From VAZQ01 sp963807865 (GTDB taxonomy: Bacteria > Pseudomonadota > Alphaproteobacteria > Rhizobiales > Xanthobacteraceae), in contig CAWEDK010000012.1 in NCBI GenBank assembly GCA_963807865.1, positions 62,001 to 126,000 on the forward strand: a stretch of DNA of 64,000 nt. The letters run 5' to 3'. A program made the position numbers and the translations under genes. Numbering within the stretch: position 1 is the first letter of the stretch; each line of letters starts with the position of its first letter. Below are positions 28,945 through 37,345 of this stretch, in pieces. The notes beneath the pieces are model-generated. The model saw nothing but the letters and a program-made list of their open reading frames with translations. It searched no databases and was not told the DNA's origin.

Positions 28945-29532
28945 CTAAAACGCCGGGCGGCCGAACACCGCCACGCCCACCACCAGCGGATGAAACACGA
29001 GCCCGAGCGCGAGATAGAGCAGCGTTCCGACCACGATCGCGATGATGTCGTTGCGCCGGCCGTGCACGGGAATTTCCGGCGCGCCCGGATCGCTGCGACG
29101 CTTGAGCGTGATGCGGTCATAGACCGCCCAGGCCAGGAACGAGCCGAACAGGATGATCGAACCGAGATCGCCGTTCGAGATCAGATGCGCCACCGCCCAG
29201 GTCTTCACGCCGACCAGCATCGGATGCTTGAGCCGCCGCCAGATGTCGCCGCGGATATAAGCCGCGACCACCATGATGCTGGCCGGCCACATCAGAAGCT
29301 GCGTGACGTAATGCGTCCAGCGTGGCGGATACCAGATATTGATCCAGCCGGTGGCGCGATAGTCGCCGTAGCCGTAGCCGATCAGGATCAGGCCGATCAG
29401 CGAGACCGCGGCGAACAGGCCCTTGTAGGGCCACTCCCCGATGCGCGCGATCACGGCCGCGCGCTGGCTGCGGCACGTCACGAACAGATGCGCGCCCAGA
29501 AATACGACGAGGCCGAGGATCAGGATGCCCAC
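28945..29532 (-). CDS. NnrU family membrane protein
   Basis: 195 aa with five or six membrane segments. The family pattern is visible: FLGAHLFVTCRSQRAAVIAR near the N-terminus, WYPPRWTHYVTQLLMWPASI, then LKHPMLVGVKTWAVAHLISN, a signature shared with the isoprenylcysteine-methyltransferase-like fold. NnrU was named from denitrification gene clusters, but many family members are not linked to denitrification and none of those genes is nearby. The role is unknown. Confidence 0.85.
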   Translation of the reverse strand: MGILILGLVVFLGAHLFVTCRSQRAAVIARIGEWPYKGLFAAVSLIGLILIGYGYGDYRATGWINIWYPPRWTHYVTQLLMWPASIMVVAAYIRGDIWRRLKHPMLVGVKTWAVAHLISNGDLGSIILFGSFLAWAVYDRITLKRRSDPGAPEIPVHGRRNDIIAIVVGTLLYLALGLVFHPLVVGVAVFGRPAF

Positions 29533-29662
29533 GCTCGCTCCTCAGATCAGAACGGTTCCAAGGCAGTACGGCAACCTACCTCCTGAGGCAAGGCGGCGGC
29601 GGGCGCAGGCGACTTGCGCCCGCCGGTTACCCTTTCTGGAGATCAACCCGTGCGCCGCAGTT

Positions 29663-29798
29663 CCCCTCGCCCCGCGAAGCGGGGAGAGGGTGCCCGAGCG
29701 AATGCGAGGGCGGGAGAGGGGTTGCTATCCGGAGATGTCTGCCCTCTCCCAGCTCGCGCTTCGCGCTCGCCACCCTCACCCGCTGCGCGGGAGAGGGG
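29663..29798. repeat. REP-like palindromic intergenic element
   Basis: Within the 407-base gap between the NnrU gene and the first Bug-type gene lies a run of short GC-rich hairpins: CCCCGCGAAGCGGGG near the left end, AGCTCGCGCTTCGCGCTCGC in the middle, and CCCTCTCCC / GGGAGAGGGG arms. It shares the CCCTCTCCC core with the element at 28752. The rest of the gap shows no gene or clear promoter. Confidence 0.55.
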
Positions 29799-29939
29799 AC
29801 GACGCGGCACCGCCGTACTTCAAATGCGATAGCCCTGCTCTGCAGGGGGAAAGTGGATGGAATGTCGCAGCGGTCCTGGCAGACTTAAGGGCTCCGACAG
29901 GCTAAAAGACACGCCATTCGAGACCATCGAGAGCCCGCA

Positions 29940-30902
29940 ATGTTCCGATGCTTCGCCTTTGCACTTTTGGCAATGTTTGCCGCGCTCGCGCCCGCCGCCG
30001 CCCAGGACTGGCCCGCCAAGACGGTGCGGCTGATCGTGCCGTTCGGCCCCGGCTCCACGCCCGACATTGTCGGCCGCGTGATCGCCGAGCATTTGCAGCA
30101 GACGCTCGGCCAGCCGTTCGTGATCGAGAATCGGCCGGGCGCCAGCGCCAATACCGGCACCGACATGGTGGCGAAGGCGGAGCCTGACGGCTACACCATC
30201 GGCGTCAGCCTGGGCGGGCCGCTCGCCATCAACACGCTGCTGTTCGCCAAGATGCCGTACGATCCCCGACGCGACATCGCGCTGATCACCATGCTGGCGA
30301 CGCAGCCGAGCCTGCTGGTGGTGAACGCGAGCCTCGGCGTCAATTCGGTCGCCGAACTGGTGACGCTGCTCAAGCAGAATCCCGGCAAGTACAATTACGG
30401 CTCGATCGGCAACGGCTCGCTGTCGCATCTCGCGATGGAGGCGATCGCGCTCAAGAGCGGCGCCACCATGGTGCACATCCCCTACCCGGGCTCGCCGCAG
30501 ACCATGACGGCGGTGCTGCGCAACGACGTCCAGATGGCCTGCCTGCCGGCGATCGCGGTGACGCCGCATGCGGCGTCAGGCCAGGTGAAGGTGCTTGCCC
30601 AGTCGCTGGCCCAGCGCTCCAAATTGCTGCCGGACTATCCGACGCTGAAGGAGAGCGGCATCGATGTCGAGGCCGACGCCTGGAACGGACTGATTGCGCC
30701 GGCCAAGACACCGGACGCGATCATTGCGAAGATTCACGGCGCGGTGGTCGACGCACTCGGCAAGCCGGCGGTGCGCGAGAAGCTTGCCACTCAACTGATG
30801 GAGCCGATGCCGACCACCCCGGCGCAATTCCGCACCAAGATCGACGCCGACCTGGCGCGCTGGGCCCCGGTGATCAAGGCGATCGACATCAAGATCAACT
30901 AG
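29940..30902 (+). CDS. Bug/TctC-type tripartite tricarboxylate transporter binding protein
   Basis: 320 aa with a signal peptide (FAFALLAMFAALAPAAAQ, cleavage after AAAQ). The mature protein begins DWPAKTVRLIVPFGPGSTPD, then ADHLQQ-like helix and FVIENRPGASANTGTDMVAK, which are hallmarks of the family. These periplasmic proteins bind carboxylates and usually serve a TctA/TctB permease, but neither permease gene is in the window. A second member follows in the same direction 270 bases later. The ligand cannot be told from the sequence. Confidence 0.88.
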   Translation: MFRCFAFALLAMFAALAPAAAQDWPAKTVRLIVPFGPGSTPDIVGRVIAEHLQQTLGQPFVIENRPGASANTGTDMVAKAEPDGYTIGVSLGGPLAINTLLFAKMPYDPRRDIALITMLATQPSLLVVNASLGVNSVAELVTLLKQNPGKYNYGSIGNGSLSHLAMEAIALKSGATMVHIPYPGSPQTMTAVLRNDVQMACLPAIAVTPHAASGQVKVLAQSLAQRSKLLPDYPTLKESGIDVEADAWNGLIAPAKTPDAIIAKIHGAVVDALGKPAVREKLATQLMEPMPTTPAQFRTKIDADLARWAPVIKAIDIKIN

Positions 30903-30950
30903 CATGTTGGTGCTGACGGCATCCGCACGATCGGAACCGTCACCTGCGGG

Positions 30951-31000
30951 CTTGACCCGCGGGTCCATCATCTTCGCAAGAAGCTGGATCGCCGGGTCAA
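30951..31000. repeat. Inverted repeat CTTGACCCG ... CGGGTCAA
   Basis: In the 269-base gap between the two Bug-type genes, CTTGACCCG at 30951-30959 is mirrored by CGGGTCAA at 30993-31000, with GGGTCCATC and GGATCGCC inside. It resembles GC-rich intergenic palindromes common in Hyphomicrobiales. No other signal was seen in this gap except a GGGAGA just before the next gene. Confidence 0.45.
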
Positions 31001-31171
31001 CAGGGCGTTTACGCCCGTCTTCGACGCGCTATGCCCGGCGATGAAGCAGAGAGATCGCGCGGACCAACCAACGTGGGCAGATTGTCCCATTGCGCCGTGT
31101 GGGCAATGTCGATCAAATGATCCTCAGACGACAAACGACACAAGAAACGCAGTGACAGAGGGAGAAACGTG

Positions 31172-32170
31172 ATGACAGCTCGGCGATCGATGCTGGCGGC
31201 CTTCGGGCTTGCCGCTCTGCAGGCGTTCAGTTTCAACGCCGCCGCGCATGCTCAGGCGCAAGGCTATCCGTCGAAGCCCGTCACGCTCATTGTGCCGCTT
31301 GCGGCGGGTACCGGGATGGACACGCTGGCGCGGCTTTATGGCGAACCGCTCGGGCAGGCGCTCGGCAAGCCGGTGGTGATCGAGAACAAGCCCGGCGCCG
31401 GCCTGATGCTGGGCGCGGCCGCCATCGCCTCCGCCGCGCCCGACGGCCACACCGTCGGCATCTCGACCGCGACGCCGATGGCGGCCAACCAGGTGCTCTA
31501 CAAGAAGATGCCGTACGATCCGACCAAGGACTTCGCGCCGATCTATTTCTATGTGAAGTCGCCGTTCGTCCTGGTGGTCGATCCGAAGCTGCCGATCAAG
31601 TCGGTGCCGGAGCTGATCAAGTACGCCAAGGAAAGCGCGACGCCGATCACCTACAGCACGGCGGGCGTCGGCAGTTCGCAGCACCTGTCGATGGAGTTCA
31701 TGGCCCAGCAGTTCGGGCTCAAGATGACGCACGTGCCCTATCGCAACTCACCCCAGGCAATCGCCGACATCGCGGCCGGGCACGTCAATGCGGGCTTTGC
31801 CGAGGCCGGCGCCTCGCTGCCGCTCATTCGCGACGGCAAGCTGCGCGCGCTCGCGGTGTCGTCGCTGACCCGGCTTCCCACGCTGCCCGACGTGCTGCCG
31901 TTCGCCGAAGCGTCCGGCGCCAAGGACTTCGAGGCGGTGTCCTGGCACATCCTGTTCGCGCCGGCCGCGACCCCGAAGGAGGTCGTCGAGCGGCTGCACC
32001 AGGAGATGCGCAAGATCATGTCGACGCCCGAGATGACCAAGCGCGCGCTCGACATCGGCCTCCTGCCCCTCGACTCCCCGTCGACCGACGGGATCAGGAC
32101 CTACATCAAGTCCGAGCAGGAGAAGTGGGGCTCGCTGGTGACGAAGCTCGGTCTCGGCGGGTCGCAGTAG
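31172..32170 (+). CDS. Bug/TctC-type tripartite tricarboxylate transporter binding protein
   Basis: About 332 aa from the ATG at 31172, eight bases after GGAG; a GTG three bases earlier is also in frame. The signal peptide (SMLAAFGLAALQAFSFNAAA) is followed by GYPSKPVTLIVPLAAGTGMD and VVIENKPGAGLMLGAAAIAS, the conserved Bug motifs. It is similar to but clearly distinct from the protein upstream. Its stop abuts the stop of the convergent SDR gene (TAGCTA), leaving no room for a terminator outside the coding regions. Confidence 0.88.
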   Translation: MTARRSMLAAFGLAALQAFSFNAAAHAQAQGYPSKPVTLIVPLAAGTGMDTLARLYGEPLGQALGKPVVIENKPGAGLMLGAAAIASAAPDGHTVGISTATPMAANQVLYKKMPYDPTKDFAPIYFYVKSPFVLVVDPKLPIKSVPELIKYAKESATPITYSTAGVGSSQHLSMEFMAQQFGLKMTHVPYRNSPQAIADIAAGHVNAGFAEAGASLPLIRDGKLRALAVSSLTRLPTLPDVLPFAEASGAKDFEAVSWHILFAPAATPKEVVERLHQEMRKIMSTPEMTKRALDIGLLPLDSPSTDGIRTYIKSEQEKWGSLVTKLGLGGSQ

Positions 32171-32947
32171 CTACACCACCGGGGAGCGGCCGCCGTCGAC
32201 GTTGATCGCTGTGCCGGTGATGTAGGAGGCCGCGTCCGACACCAGGAAGCAGGCCAGGTTGGCGAACTCCTCGGCCTTGCCGATGCGGCCAAGCGGAATC
32301 TCCTTGGCGCGCGCCGCGATGTAGTCCTTGAGCTCGACCCCCGCCTTCTTGGCCGCCTGGACGTGCTGGTCGGCCTCGATGAAGCCGACCAGCATCGCGT
32401 TCACCAGGATGTTGTGCGGCGCGCCTTCGTGCGAGAGCACCTTGGTCAGCGCCATGCCGGCGGCGCGCGAGATCGAGGTCGGCGCGCTGCCGCCGCGCGG
32501 CGCCTTGGCGCCGATGTTGAGCACGTTGATGATGCGACCCCATTTGCGCTCCTTCATCTGCGGCCAGACGAGCCGCGTGAACCGCAGCGCGGCGAACAGC
32601 TTCTGGTCGAGGTCGTGCTGCAGGAAGTCGTCGGTCAGTTTTTCGAACGGGCTGGTGGCCGAGGTGCCGGCGTTGTTGACGACGATGTCGACCCTGCCGA
32701 GCGACTTCATCACCTCGCCGTGGATACGCTCGATGTCGGCGGCCTTGGCGACGTCGCCGGTGAATCCGGCGACCCGCCCGCGGGCCTTGGCGCCGATGGC
32801 TTTGACCGCCTCATCGAGCGTTTCGCGCCCGCGCGCCACGATCGCGACGTCGGCGCCGGAGTCGGCGAAGCGGCTCGCGATCGCAAAGCCGATGCCCTTG
32901 CTGCCGCCGGTGACCAGGGCGCTGCGGCCCGCAAGACTGATGTCCAT
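32171..32947 (-). CDS. SDR-family protein lacking the catalytic Ser-Tyr-Lys triad
   Basis: 258 aa from the ATG at 32947, after GGGAGAAAG. The dinucleotide-binding motif is intact (ALVTGGSKGIGFAIASRFAD) as are DIVVNNAG and the end YITGTAINVDGG. At the catalytic positions, however, NVSS becomes NVLN and the expected YSASK becomes TSISR, so Ser, Tyr and Lys are replaced by Asn, Thr and Arg. The reading frame is clean here, so this is unlikely to be an indel artefact. It may bind NAD(P) without classical reductase activity. It lies next to Bug-type binding proteins. Confidence 0.8.
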   Translation of the reverse strand: MDISLAGRSALVTGGSKGIGFAIASRFADSGADVAIVARGRETLDEAVKAIGAKARGRVAGFTGDVAKAADIERIHGEVMKSLGRVDIVVNNAGTSATSPFEKLTDDFLQHDLDQKLFAALRFTRLVWPQMKERKWGRIINVLNIGAKAPRGGSAPTSISRAAGMALTKVLSHEGAPHNILVNAMLVGFIEADQHVQAAKKAGVELKDYIAARAKEIPLGRIGKAEEFANLACFLVSDAASYITGTAINVDGGRSPVV

Positions 32948-32980
32948 TCGACTTTCTCCCTGCAAGCGCCAGACTGGCGC

Positions 32981-33606
32981 TCATTCGTTGGTGCGCTTGA
33001 TGCGCGACGAATACGATGGATGGTCTTGCCCGACGATGCGCTGGTGGCCTCTTCGTCGAGCAGGATCGCCGCCCCGGCCAGCGCTTCTAGCACAAGCGCC
33101 TTGTCGAATGCTGCGTACAGACGGGCGTAGGCGTCGCGCTGGTGGGCGTCGCGCGTGACCCGCCAGCTCAGATAGAGGACGCCGTCCGGCTTGACGAGCG
33201 ACAGAAGCCGGACCACCGACGGCGCGACCAGTTCGGCCGCCAGGTGCATGATCACCGTCTCGCACATGACATTGTCGAAGGAAGCTGCCGCGAGCCCGGC
33301 AAGCTCCGGCAGCGCCGCCTGAGCGAACGACAGACGGGGATAGCGCGTGCGCGCCTGCGCGAGCAGCCCCTCAGACGGATCGTAGCCCACGGCCGGGTAG
33401 CCGCTGGCGCACAGCCAGGCGACTTCGCGGCCGCTGCCGCAACCGATGTCGGCGGTCGGGCCGTGGCGGAAATAGCGGCGCACCAGCGCATGCAAGTCGG
33501 CCGGCGCCGGCTGTTCGTGCCAGTCGTCGGCAAAGGCCTGCGCATGCGCGTCGTAGGCCGCGAGGGTCTGGGGATCCATGAGGACTGCCGGAATGACGTG
33601 CGCCAT
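32981..33606 (-). CDS. SAM-dependent methyltransferase (probable frameshift near C-terminus)
   Basis: About 208 aa. SAM motifs are PTADIGCGSGREVAWL, AVGYDPSEGLLAQA, then SFDNVMCETVIMHL and LVKPDGVLYLSWRV. As given, the frame would run on to 32710, overlapping the SDR gene by more than 230 bases; a one-base slip near 33020 instead ends it at TGA 32981 with the tail IKRTNE, which leaves proper spacing. I prefer that. The start may be 33606 or the Met at 33579 (MDPQTLAAYDAHAQ). The substrate is unknown. Confidence 0.7.
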
Positions 33607-33687
33607 CCTGGCCTTCGTGCAAGGCGGCTGTCAAACGGACGCGGCTGCTCTACTATCGGCGAGTTGTTTCGAGCGCGGAGCGCCGTG

Positions 33688-33846
33688 ATGGAATTCAGCG
33701 GGTTGTTCCTCGGTGTCCTGATCGTGATGCTGGCGTCCTGGTACGGCGCACGCATCCTGGCGCTGGTGCTGTTCGGCCTGGCGCTCATCGCATCGGCCGC
33801 GACGCTGCTGCACCATGCCACCGACACCCTGAAGCTGTCGTTCTAG
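33688..33846 (+). CDS. Small membrane protein (DUF5993-like), partner of DsbB
   Basis: 52 aa from the ATG at 33688, with GCGGAG seven bases before it. Nearly all of it is two membrane helices (GLFLGVLIVMLASW, then ILALVLFGLALIASAATLL), ending in HHATDTLKLSF. That ending and its place directly before a DsbB gene (eight bases apart) match, from memory, the DUF5993 family. It is probably an accessory subunit of the oxidoreductase; no activity is known. Confidence 0.65.
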   Translation: MEFSGLFLGVLIVMLASWYGARILALVLFGLALIASAATLLHHATDTLKLSF

Positions 33847-33854
33847 GTGCGCCG

Positions 33855-34427
33855 GTGACCAGGTCCACGGCCATCACGCTGAATGCTCTCGGGCTCTACG
33901 GGGTCGCGCTGGTGCTCGCGATCGCGTTCGGGGCACAGCTTTGGCTGCATGAACTGCCCTGCCCTCTGTGCCTGCTGCAGCGGGTGCAGTTCGCCATGCT
34001 GGCGGTCGGCCCGATCCTCAACATCCGATACGGGCCGCGCCCAAGCCACTACGGAATATCGCTGCTGGCCGCGCTGCTCGGTGCGGCCGTCGCGGCGCGC
34101 CAGATATTTCTGCACATCCTGCCAGGCGATCCGGGCTTCGGCAGCGCGCTGTTCGGCTATCACTACTACACCTGGGCTTTCATCGGATTCACCGCGGCGA
34201 TCTTCCTGATCGCCGTGATGCTGCTGTTCGACCGGCCGTTTGAACGCGCTGCCGAAACCGAGGTTGCCGAAACCGAGCCCGCGCCGGCCGGAGGATTCGC
34301 GCGCGCCGCGGTCTGGCTGGTGATCGCCCTCACCGCGCTCAACGTGGTCTCGACGCTGCTGGAGTGCGGATTTCAAGCGTGCCCGGACGATCCAGTCGCC
34401 TACGAGATGCTCAAGCGGTGGCGCTGA
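33855..34427 (+). CDS. DsbB-like disulfide bond formation protein
   Basis: 190 aa from a GTG at 33855. Four or five membrane segments surround the redox motif ELPCPLCLLQRVQF (CPLC, reduced by quinone) and a later Cys pair, LLECGFQACPDDP. DsbB passes electrons from DsbA to the respiratory quinone. An unusual Glu/Pro/Ala-rich stretch (AAETEVAETEPAPAGG, residues about 131-146) separates the last two helices. It is co-transcribed with the preceding 52-aa membrane protein. Confidence 0.85.
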   Translation: MTRSTAITLNALGLYGVALVLAIAFGAQLWLHELPCPLCLLQRVQFAMLAVGPILNIRYGPRPSHYGISLLAALLGAAVAARQIFLHILPGDPGFGSALFGYHYYTWAFIGFTAAIFLIAVMLLFDRPFERAAETEVAETEPAPAGGFARAAVWLVIALTALNVVSTLLECGFQACPDDPVAYEMLKRWR

Positions 34428-34439
34428 CGCGTCGCAACC

Positions 34440-34811
34440 TTACGCCGACAGCGCCTCGCTGTAGGCTTCCGGCTTGAACCCGACCAGAAGCTTGCCGCCG
34501 CCGAGGTCCAGCACCGGGCGCTTGATCATCGACGGCTGCGCGAGCATGAGCGCCATCGCCTTGCGGGCGTCCAGCGCCTGCTTGTCCTTCTCGGGCAGCT
34601 TGCGAAACGTCGTTCCGGCACGGTTGAGCAGCGTCTCCCATCCGACCTTCTTGCTCCAGCGCTGCAGCCGCTCCGGCTCGATACCGGCGGACTTGTAGTC
34701 GTGGAAGTCGTAGGCGACGCCGTGCTTGTCGAGCCAGGCGCGCGCTTTCTTCATCGTGTCGCAGTTCTTGATGCCGTAGATCGTGACGGCCTTGTGGGCA
34801 GCCTTTGCCAT
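34440..34811 (-). CDS. ArsC/Spx-family thioredoxin-fold protein (YffB type)
   Basis: 123 aa: VTIYGIKNCDTMKKARAWLD with a single active-site Cys in NCDTMKKA, DFHDYKSAGIE, and IKRPVLDLGGGKLLVGFKPE with the conserved Arg. This pattern is the YffB branch of the arsenate reductase-like family; the second Cys of true ArsC is absent, so arsenate reduction should not be assumed. It starts one base after the guaA stop and is probably co-transcribed with it. Confidence 0.87.
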   Translation of the reverse strand: MAKAAHKAVTIYGIKNCDTMKKARAWLDKHGVAYDFHDYKSAGIEPERLQRWSKKVGWETLLNRAGTTFRKLPEKDKQALDARKAMALMLAQPSMIKRPVLDLGGGKLLVGFKPEAYSEALSA

Positions 34812-34812
34812 G

Positions 34813-36447
34813 TCACTCCCACTCGATCGTGCCGGGCGGCTTGCTCGTGATGTCGTAAACCACGCGGTTGACGCCCTTGACCTCGTTGACGATGCGGGTC
34901 GCGACGTGGCCGATGAACTTCATGTCGAAGGGATAGAAGTCCGCCGTCATGCCGTCGGTCGAAGTGACGGCGCGCAGCCCAACCACATAGTCATACGTGC
35001 GGTAGTCGCCCATCACGCCGACGGTGCGCACCGGCAGCAGAACAGCGAAGGCCTGCCAGATCTGATCGTAGAGTCCGGCCCGCCGGATTTCCTCGATGTA
35101 GATGTCGTCGGCGCGCCGCAGGATGTCGAGCCGATCGCGCGTGATGTCGCCCGGGCAGCGGATGGCGAGGCCCGGTCCCGGAAACGGGTGCCGGCCGACG
35201 AAAGCCTCGGGCAGGCCGAGTTCGCGGCCGAGCGCGCGCACCTCGTCCTTGAACAGTTCCCGAAGGGGCTCGACCAGTTTCATGTGCATGCGCTCGGGCA
35301 GGCCGCCGACATTGTGATGCGACTTGATGGTCACCGACGGGCCGCCGGTGAACGAAACACTTTCGATCACGTCCGGATAGAGCGTGCCCTGGGCGAGAAA
35401 CTCCGCCGATCCCTTGCCGTCCTTGGCGATCTTCTTCGCCTCGGCGTCGAACACGTCGATGAACAGCTTGCCGATGGTCTTGCGCTTGGTCTCGGGGTCG
35501 CTGACGCCCGCAAGTGCCGTCAGGAACTGGTCGGAAGCGTCGACGTGCACCAGCGGAATGTTGTAATGGCCGCGAAACAGGTCGACGACCTGCCGGCCCT
35601 CGTTGAGCCGCAGCAGGCCATGATCGACGAACACGCAGGTGAGCTGTTCGCCGATCGCCTCGTGGATCAGCACCGCGACGACCGAGGAATCCACCCCGCC
35701 CGACAAGCCGCAGATCACCCGGCCGCTGCCGACCTGCGCGCGGATTTTCTCGATCGCCTCATCCTTGAACGCGCGCATCGTCCAGTCGCCGCTGCAGCCT
35801 GCGATCTTGCGCACGAAGTTGCGGATCAGCGCCGCGCCCTGCGGGGTATGCACGACTTCGAGATGGAACTGGGTGGCGTAGAATTTGCGCGCCTCGTCGG
35901 CGATCATGGCGATCGGCGCGTTCGGCGAGGTGCCAACCACCCGGAAACCGGCCGGCAGCTCGGTCACCCGATCGCCATGGCTCATCCAAACCGGGTAGCG
36001 CTCGCCCTTGCGCCACACGCCCTCGAACAGCGGCGTCTCCTCGGTGACGAGGATTTCGGCGCGGCCGAATTCGCGGTGATGCCCGGCCTCGACCTTGCCG
36101 CCGAGTTGCGCCGCCATCGCCTGCTCGCCGTAGCAGATGCCCAGGATCGGCACGCCCGCGGAATAGATCGCGGCCGGCGCCAGCGGAGCGCCCGGATCGA
36201 GCACCGAAGCCGGACCGCCGGACAGGATGACACCCTTGGGCTGCATCCGCCGGAAGGCTTCCTCGGCCTTCTGATAAGGCACGATCTCGCTGTAGACCTT
36301 CTCCTCGCGCACGCGGCGCGCGATGAGCTGGGTCACCTGCGATCCGAAATCGATGATGAGGATCTTGTCGTGCAAGATCTTGTCGTGTGAGTCGAGCCGG
36401 TCCGAACCGGCACCGCGAATGGGAGAAGAATCCAGAGCGAGGGCCAT
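34813..36447 (-). CDS. guaA: GMP synthase (glutamine-hydrolysing)
   Basis: An intact 544-aa enzyme converting XMP to GMP. The class I amidotransferase half has DFGSQVTQLIARRVRE, GICYGEQAM with the nucleophile Cys, and FHLEVVHTPQG with His and Glu. The ATP-pyrophosphatase half has VICGLSGGVDSSVVAVLI, followed by the dimerisation domain (RHPFPGPGLAIRCPGD) and the end SKPPGTIEWE. The first 25 residues precede the usual start, and a later start near residue 23 is possible. GuaB, the previous step, lies 4 kb upstream on the same strand. Confidence 0.97.
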   Translation of the reverse strand: MALALDSSPIRGAGSDRLDSHDKILHDKILIIDFGSQVTQLIARRVREEKVYSEIVPYQKAEEAFRRMQPKGVILSGGPASVLDPGAPLAPAAIYSAGVPILGICYGEQAMAAQLGGKVEAGHHREFGRAEILVTEETPLFEGVWRKGERYPVWMSHGDRVTELPAGFRVVGTSPNAPIAMIADEARKFYATQFHLEVVHTPQGAALIRNFVRKIAGCSGDWTMRAFKDEAIEKIRAQVGSGRVICGLSGGVDSSVVAVLIHEAIGEQLTCVFVDHGLLRLNEGRQVVDLFRGHYNIPLVHVDASDQFLTALAGVSDPETKRKTIGKLFIDVFDAEAKKIAKDGKGSAEFLAQGTLYPDVIESVSFTGGPSVTIKSHHNVGGLPERMHMKLVEPLRELFKDEVRALGRELGLPEAFVGRHPFPGPGLAIRCPGDITRDRLDILRRADDIYIEEIRRAGLYDQIWQAFAVLLPVRTVGVMGDYRTYDYVVGLRAVTSTDGMTADFYPFDMKFIGHVATRIVNEVKGVNRVVYDITSKPPGTIEWE

Positions 36448-36538
36448 CGCACTATGTGCGGCGCGCGGGCCGTCCGGTCAACCCCGGCGGGATGTTTCAC
36501 TGTGGACGCGCGGCCGGTTTGTCCCGGCAGGCCATCGT

Positions 36539-37225
36539 TTATGGGCAGGCAACCGGCGCCACCTGCGCCCACTGCCGGTGCAGTCCCGCGCGCGTCGCCA
36601 GGACCTCGACGCAGGCGCCGTGGCCGAGCCGGCCTTGCATCATCGACTGGTCGTTCGGTCCCGAGATCTGCGGCTCCAGCCAGACCGGGATGGTCCGGCG
36701 CGCGCTCAGCCGTGTGCCGGCTGGCGGCGGTACGGTCTGGCGGTCAGCGACGCCGTCGAAATTAGTCTCGCCCTCATGGCCGGCGTCGCGCCGGCTGAGC
36801 GCGACCCAGCCACGCCGCTCGCCGGACTTCGAAAGGCCGAAGATCGCGCCCGACTGGGCGTGCGGCACCGGCGCGGTCGCAGGCGAGCCGACGGCCGCCT
36901 GGGGGGCGGCGGTCGTATGGGCCTGCTGCTCCGCAGGGTGGTGCGCCGGAACGCCCCCGCGGGCGGGAACCTGCCAGTGCTCGATCGTCACGCGGAATAT
37001 GGTGTGAGTATCGGGATCGATCGTGGCGCACTTTTTTTCGAACTGGTCCACGTCCCGATGCACCAGCGCGTACTTCACCTCCACCGGAACATTTCGATCG
37101 ATGATGCTCACGACCTTGCTGCGCAGTGCCTCGCAGACGCCTTCGGAGGAAATCTGGCTATTGTAAAAAGTGAAGGCGCCCGCCAGCGCCACCGGTATTG
37201 CGACCAGCGCCGCGGCCAACTGCAC
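36539..37225 (-). CDS. Hypothetical membrane-anchored protein (N-terminus uncertain)
   Basis: 228 aa as read, from a GTG. One membrane segment at the very start (LAAALVAIPVALAGAFTFYN) is followed by an extracytoplasmic region with Cys residues (GVCEALRSKVVSIIDRN, KKCATIDPD), a Pro/Ala/Gln stretch and a tail with VWLEPQISGP. In another frame a Met at 37275 reads MAPFAEVADESGIIQL and could be joined by a one-base change near 37230, which would give a cytoplasmic leader. No family recognised. It lies between guaA and rsmB in the same direction. Confidence 0.55.
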   Translation of the reverse strand: MQLAAALVAIPVALAGAFTFYNSQISSEGVCEALRSKVVSIIDRNVPVEVKYALVHRDVDQFEKKCATIDPDTHTIFRVTIEHWQVPARGGVPAHHPAEQQAHTTAAPQAAVGSPATAPVPHAQSGAIFGLSKSGERRGWVALSRRDAGHEGETNFDGVADRQTVPPPAGTRLSARRTIPVWLEPQISGPNDQSMMQGRLGHGACVEVLATRAGLHRQWAQVAPVACP

Positions 37226-37345
37226 GATCTTAGTTGGATGATCCCAGATTCATCGGCCACCTCGGCAAACGGAGCCATAGTCAAAAAATGTAAACATCTC
37301 CGACAACGCCGACGAGCCGCAAGCGCGAACTTTGGAAAATTCGAT

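Noticed and set aside
28945..29532. Denitrification-linked gene cluster because of NnrU
   Set aside because: No nitrite or nitric oxide reductase genes in the neighbourhood; NnrU proteins occur widely without them.
34440..34811. Arsenate reductase
   Set aside because: Only the YffB-like Cys is present and there are no other arsenic genes nearby; the general family name is used.
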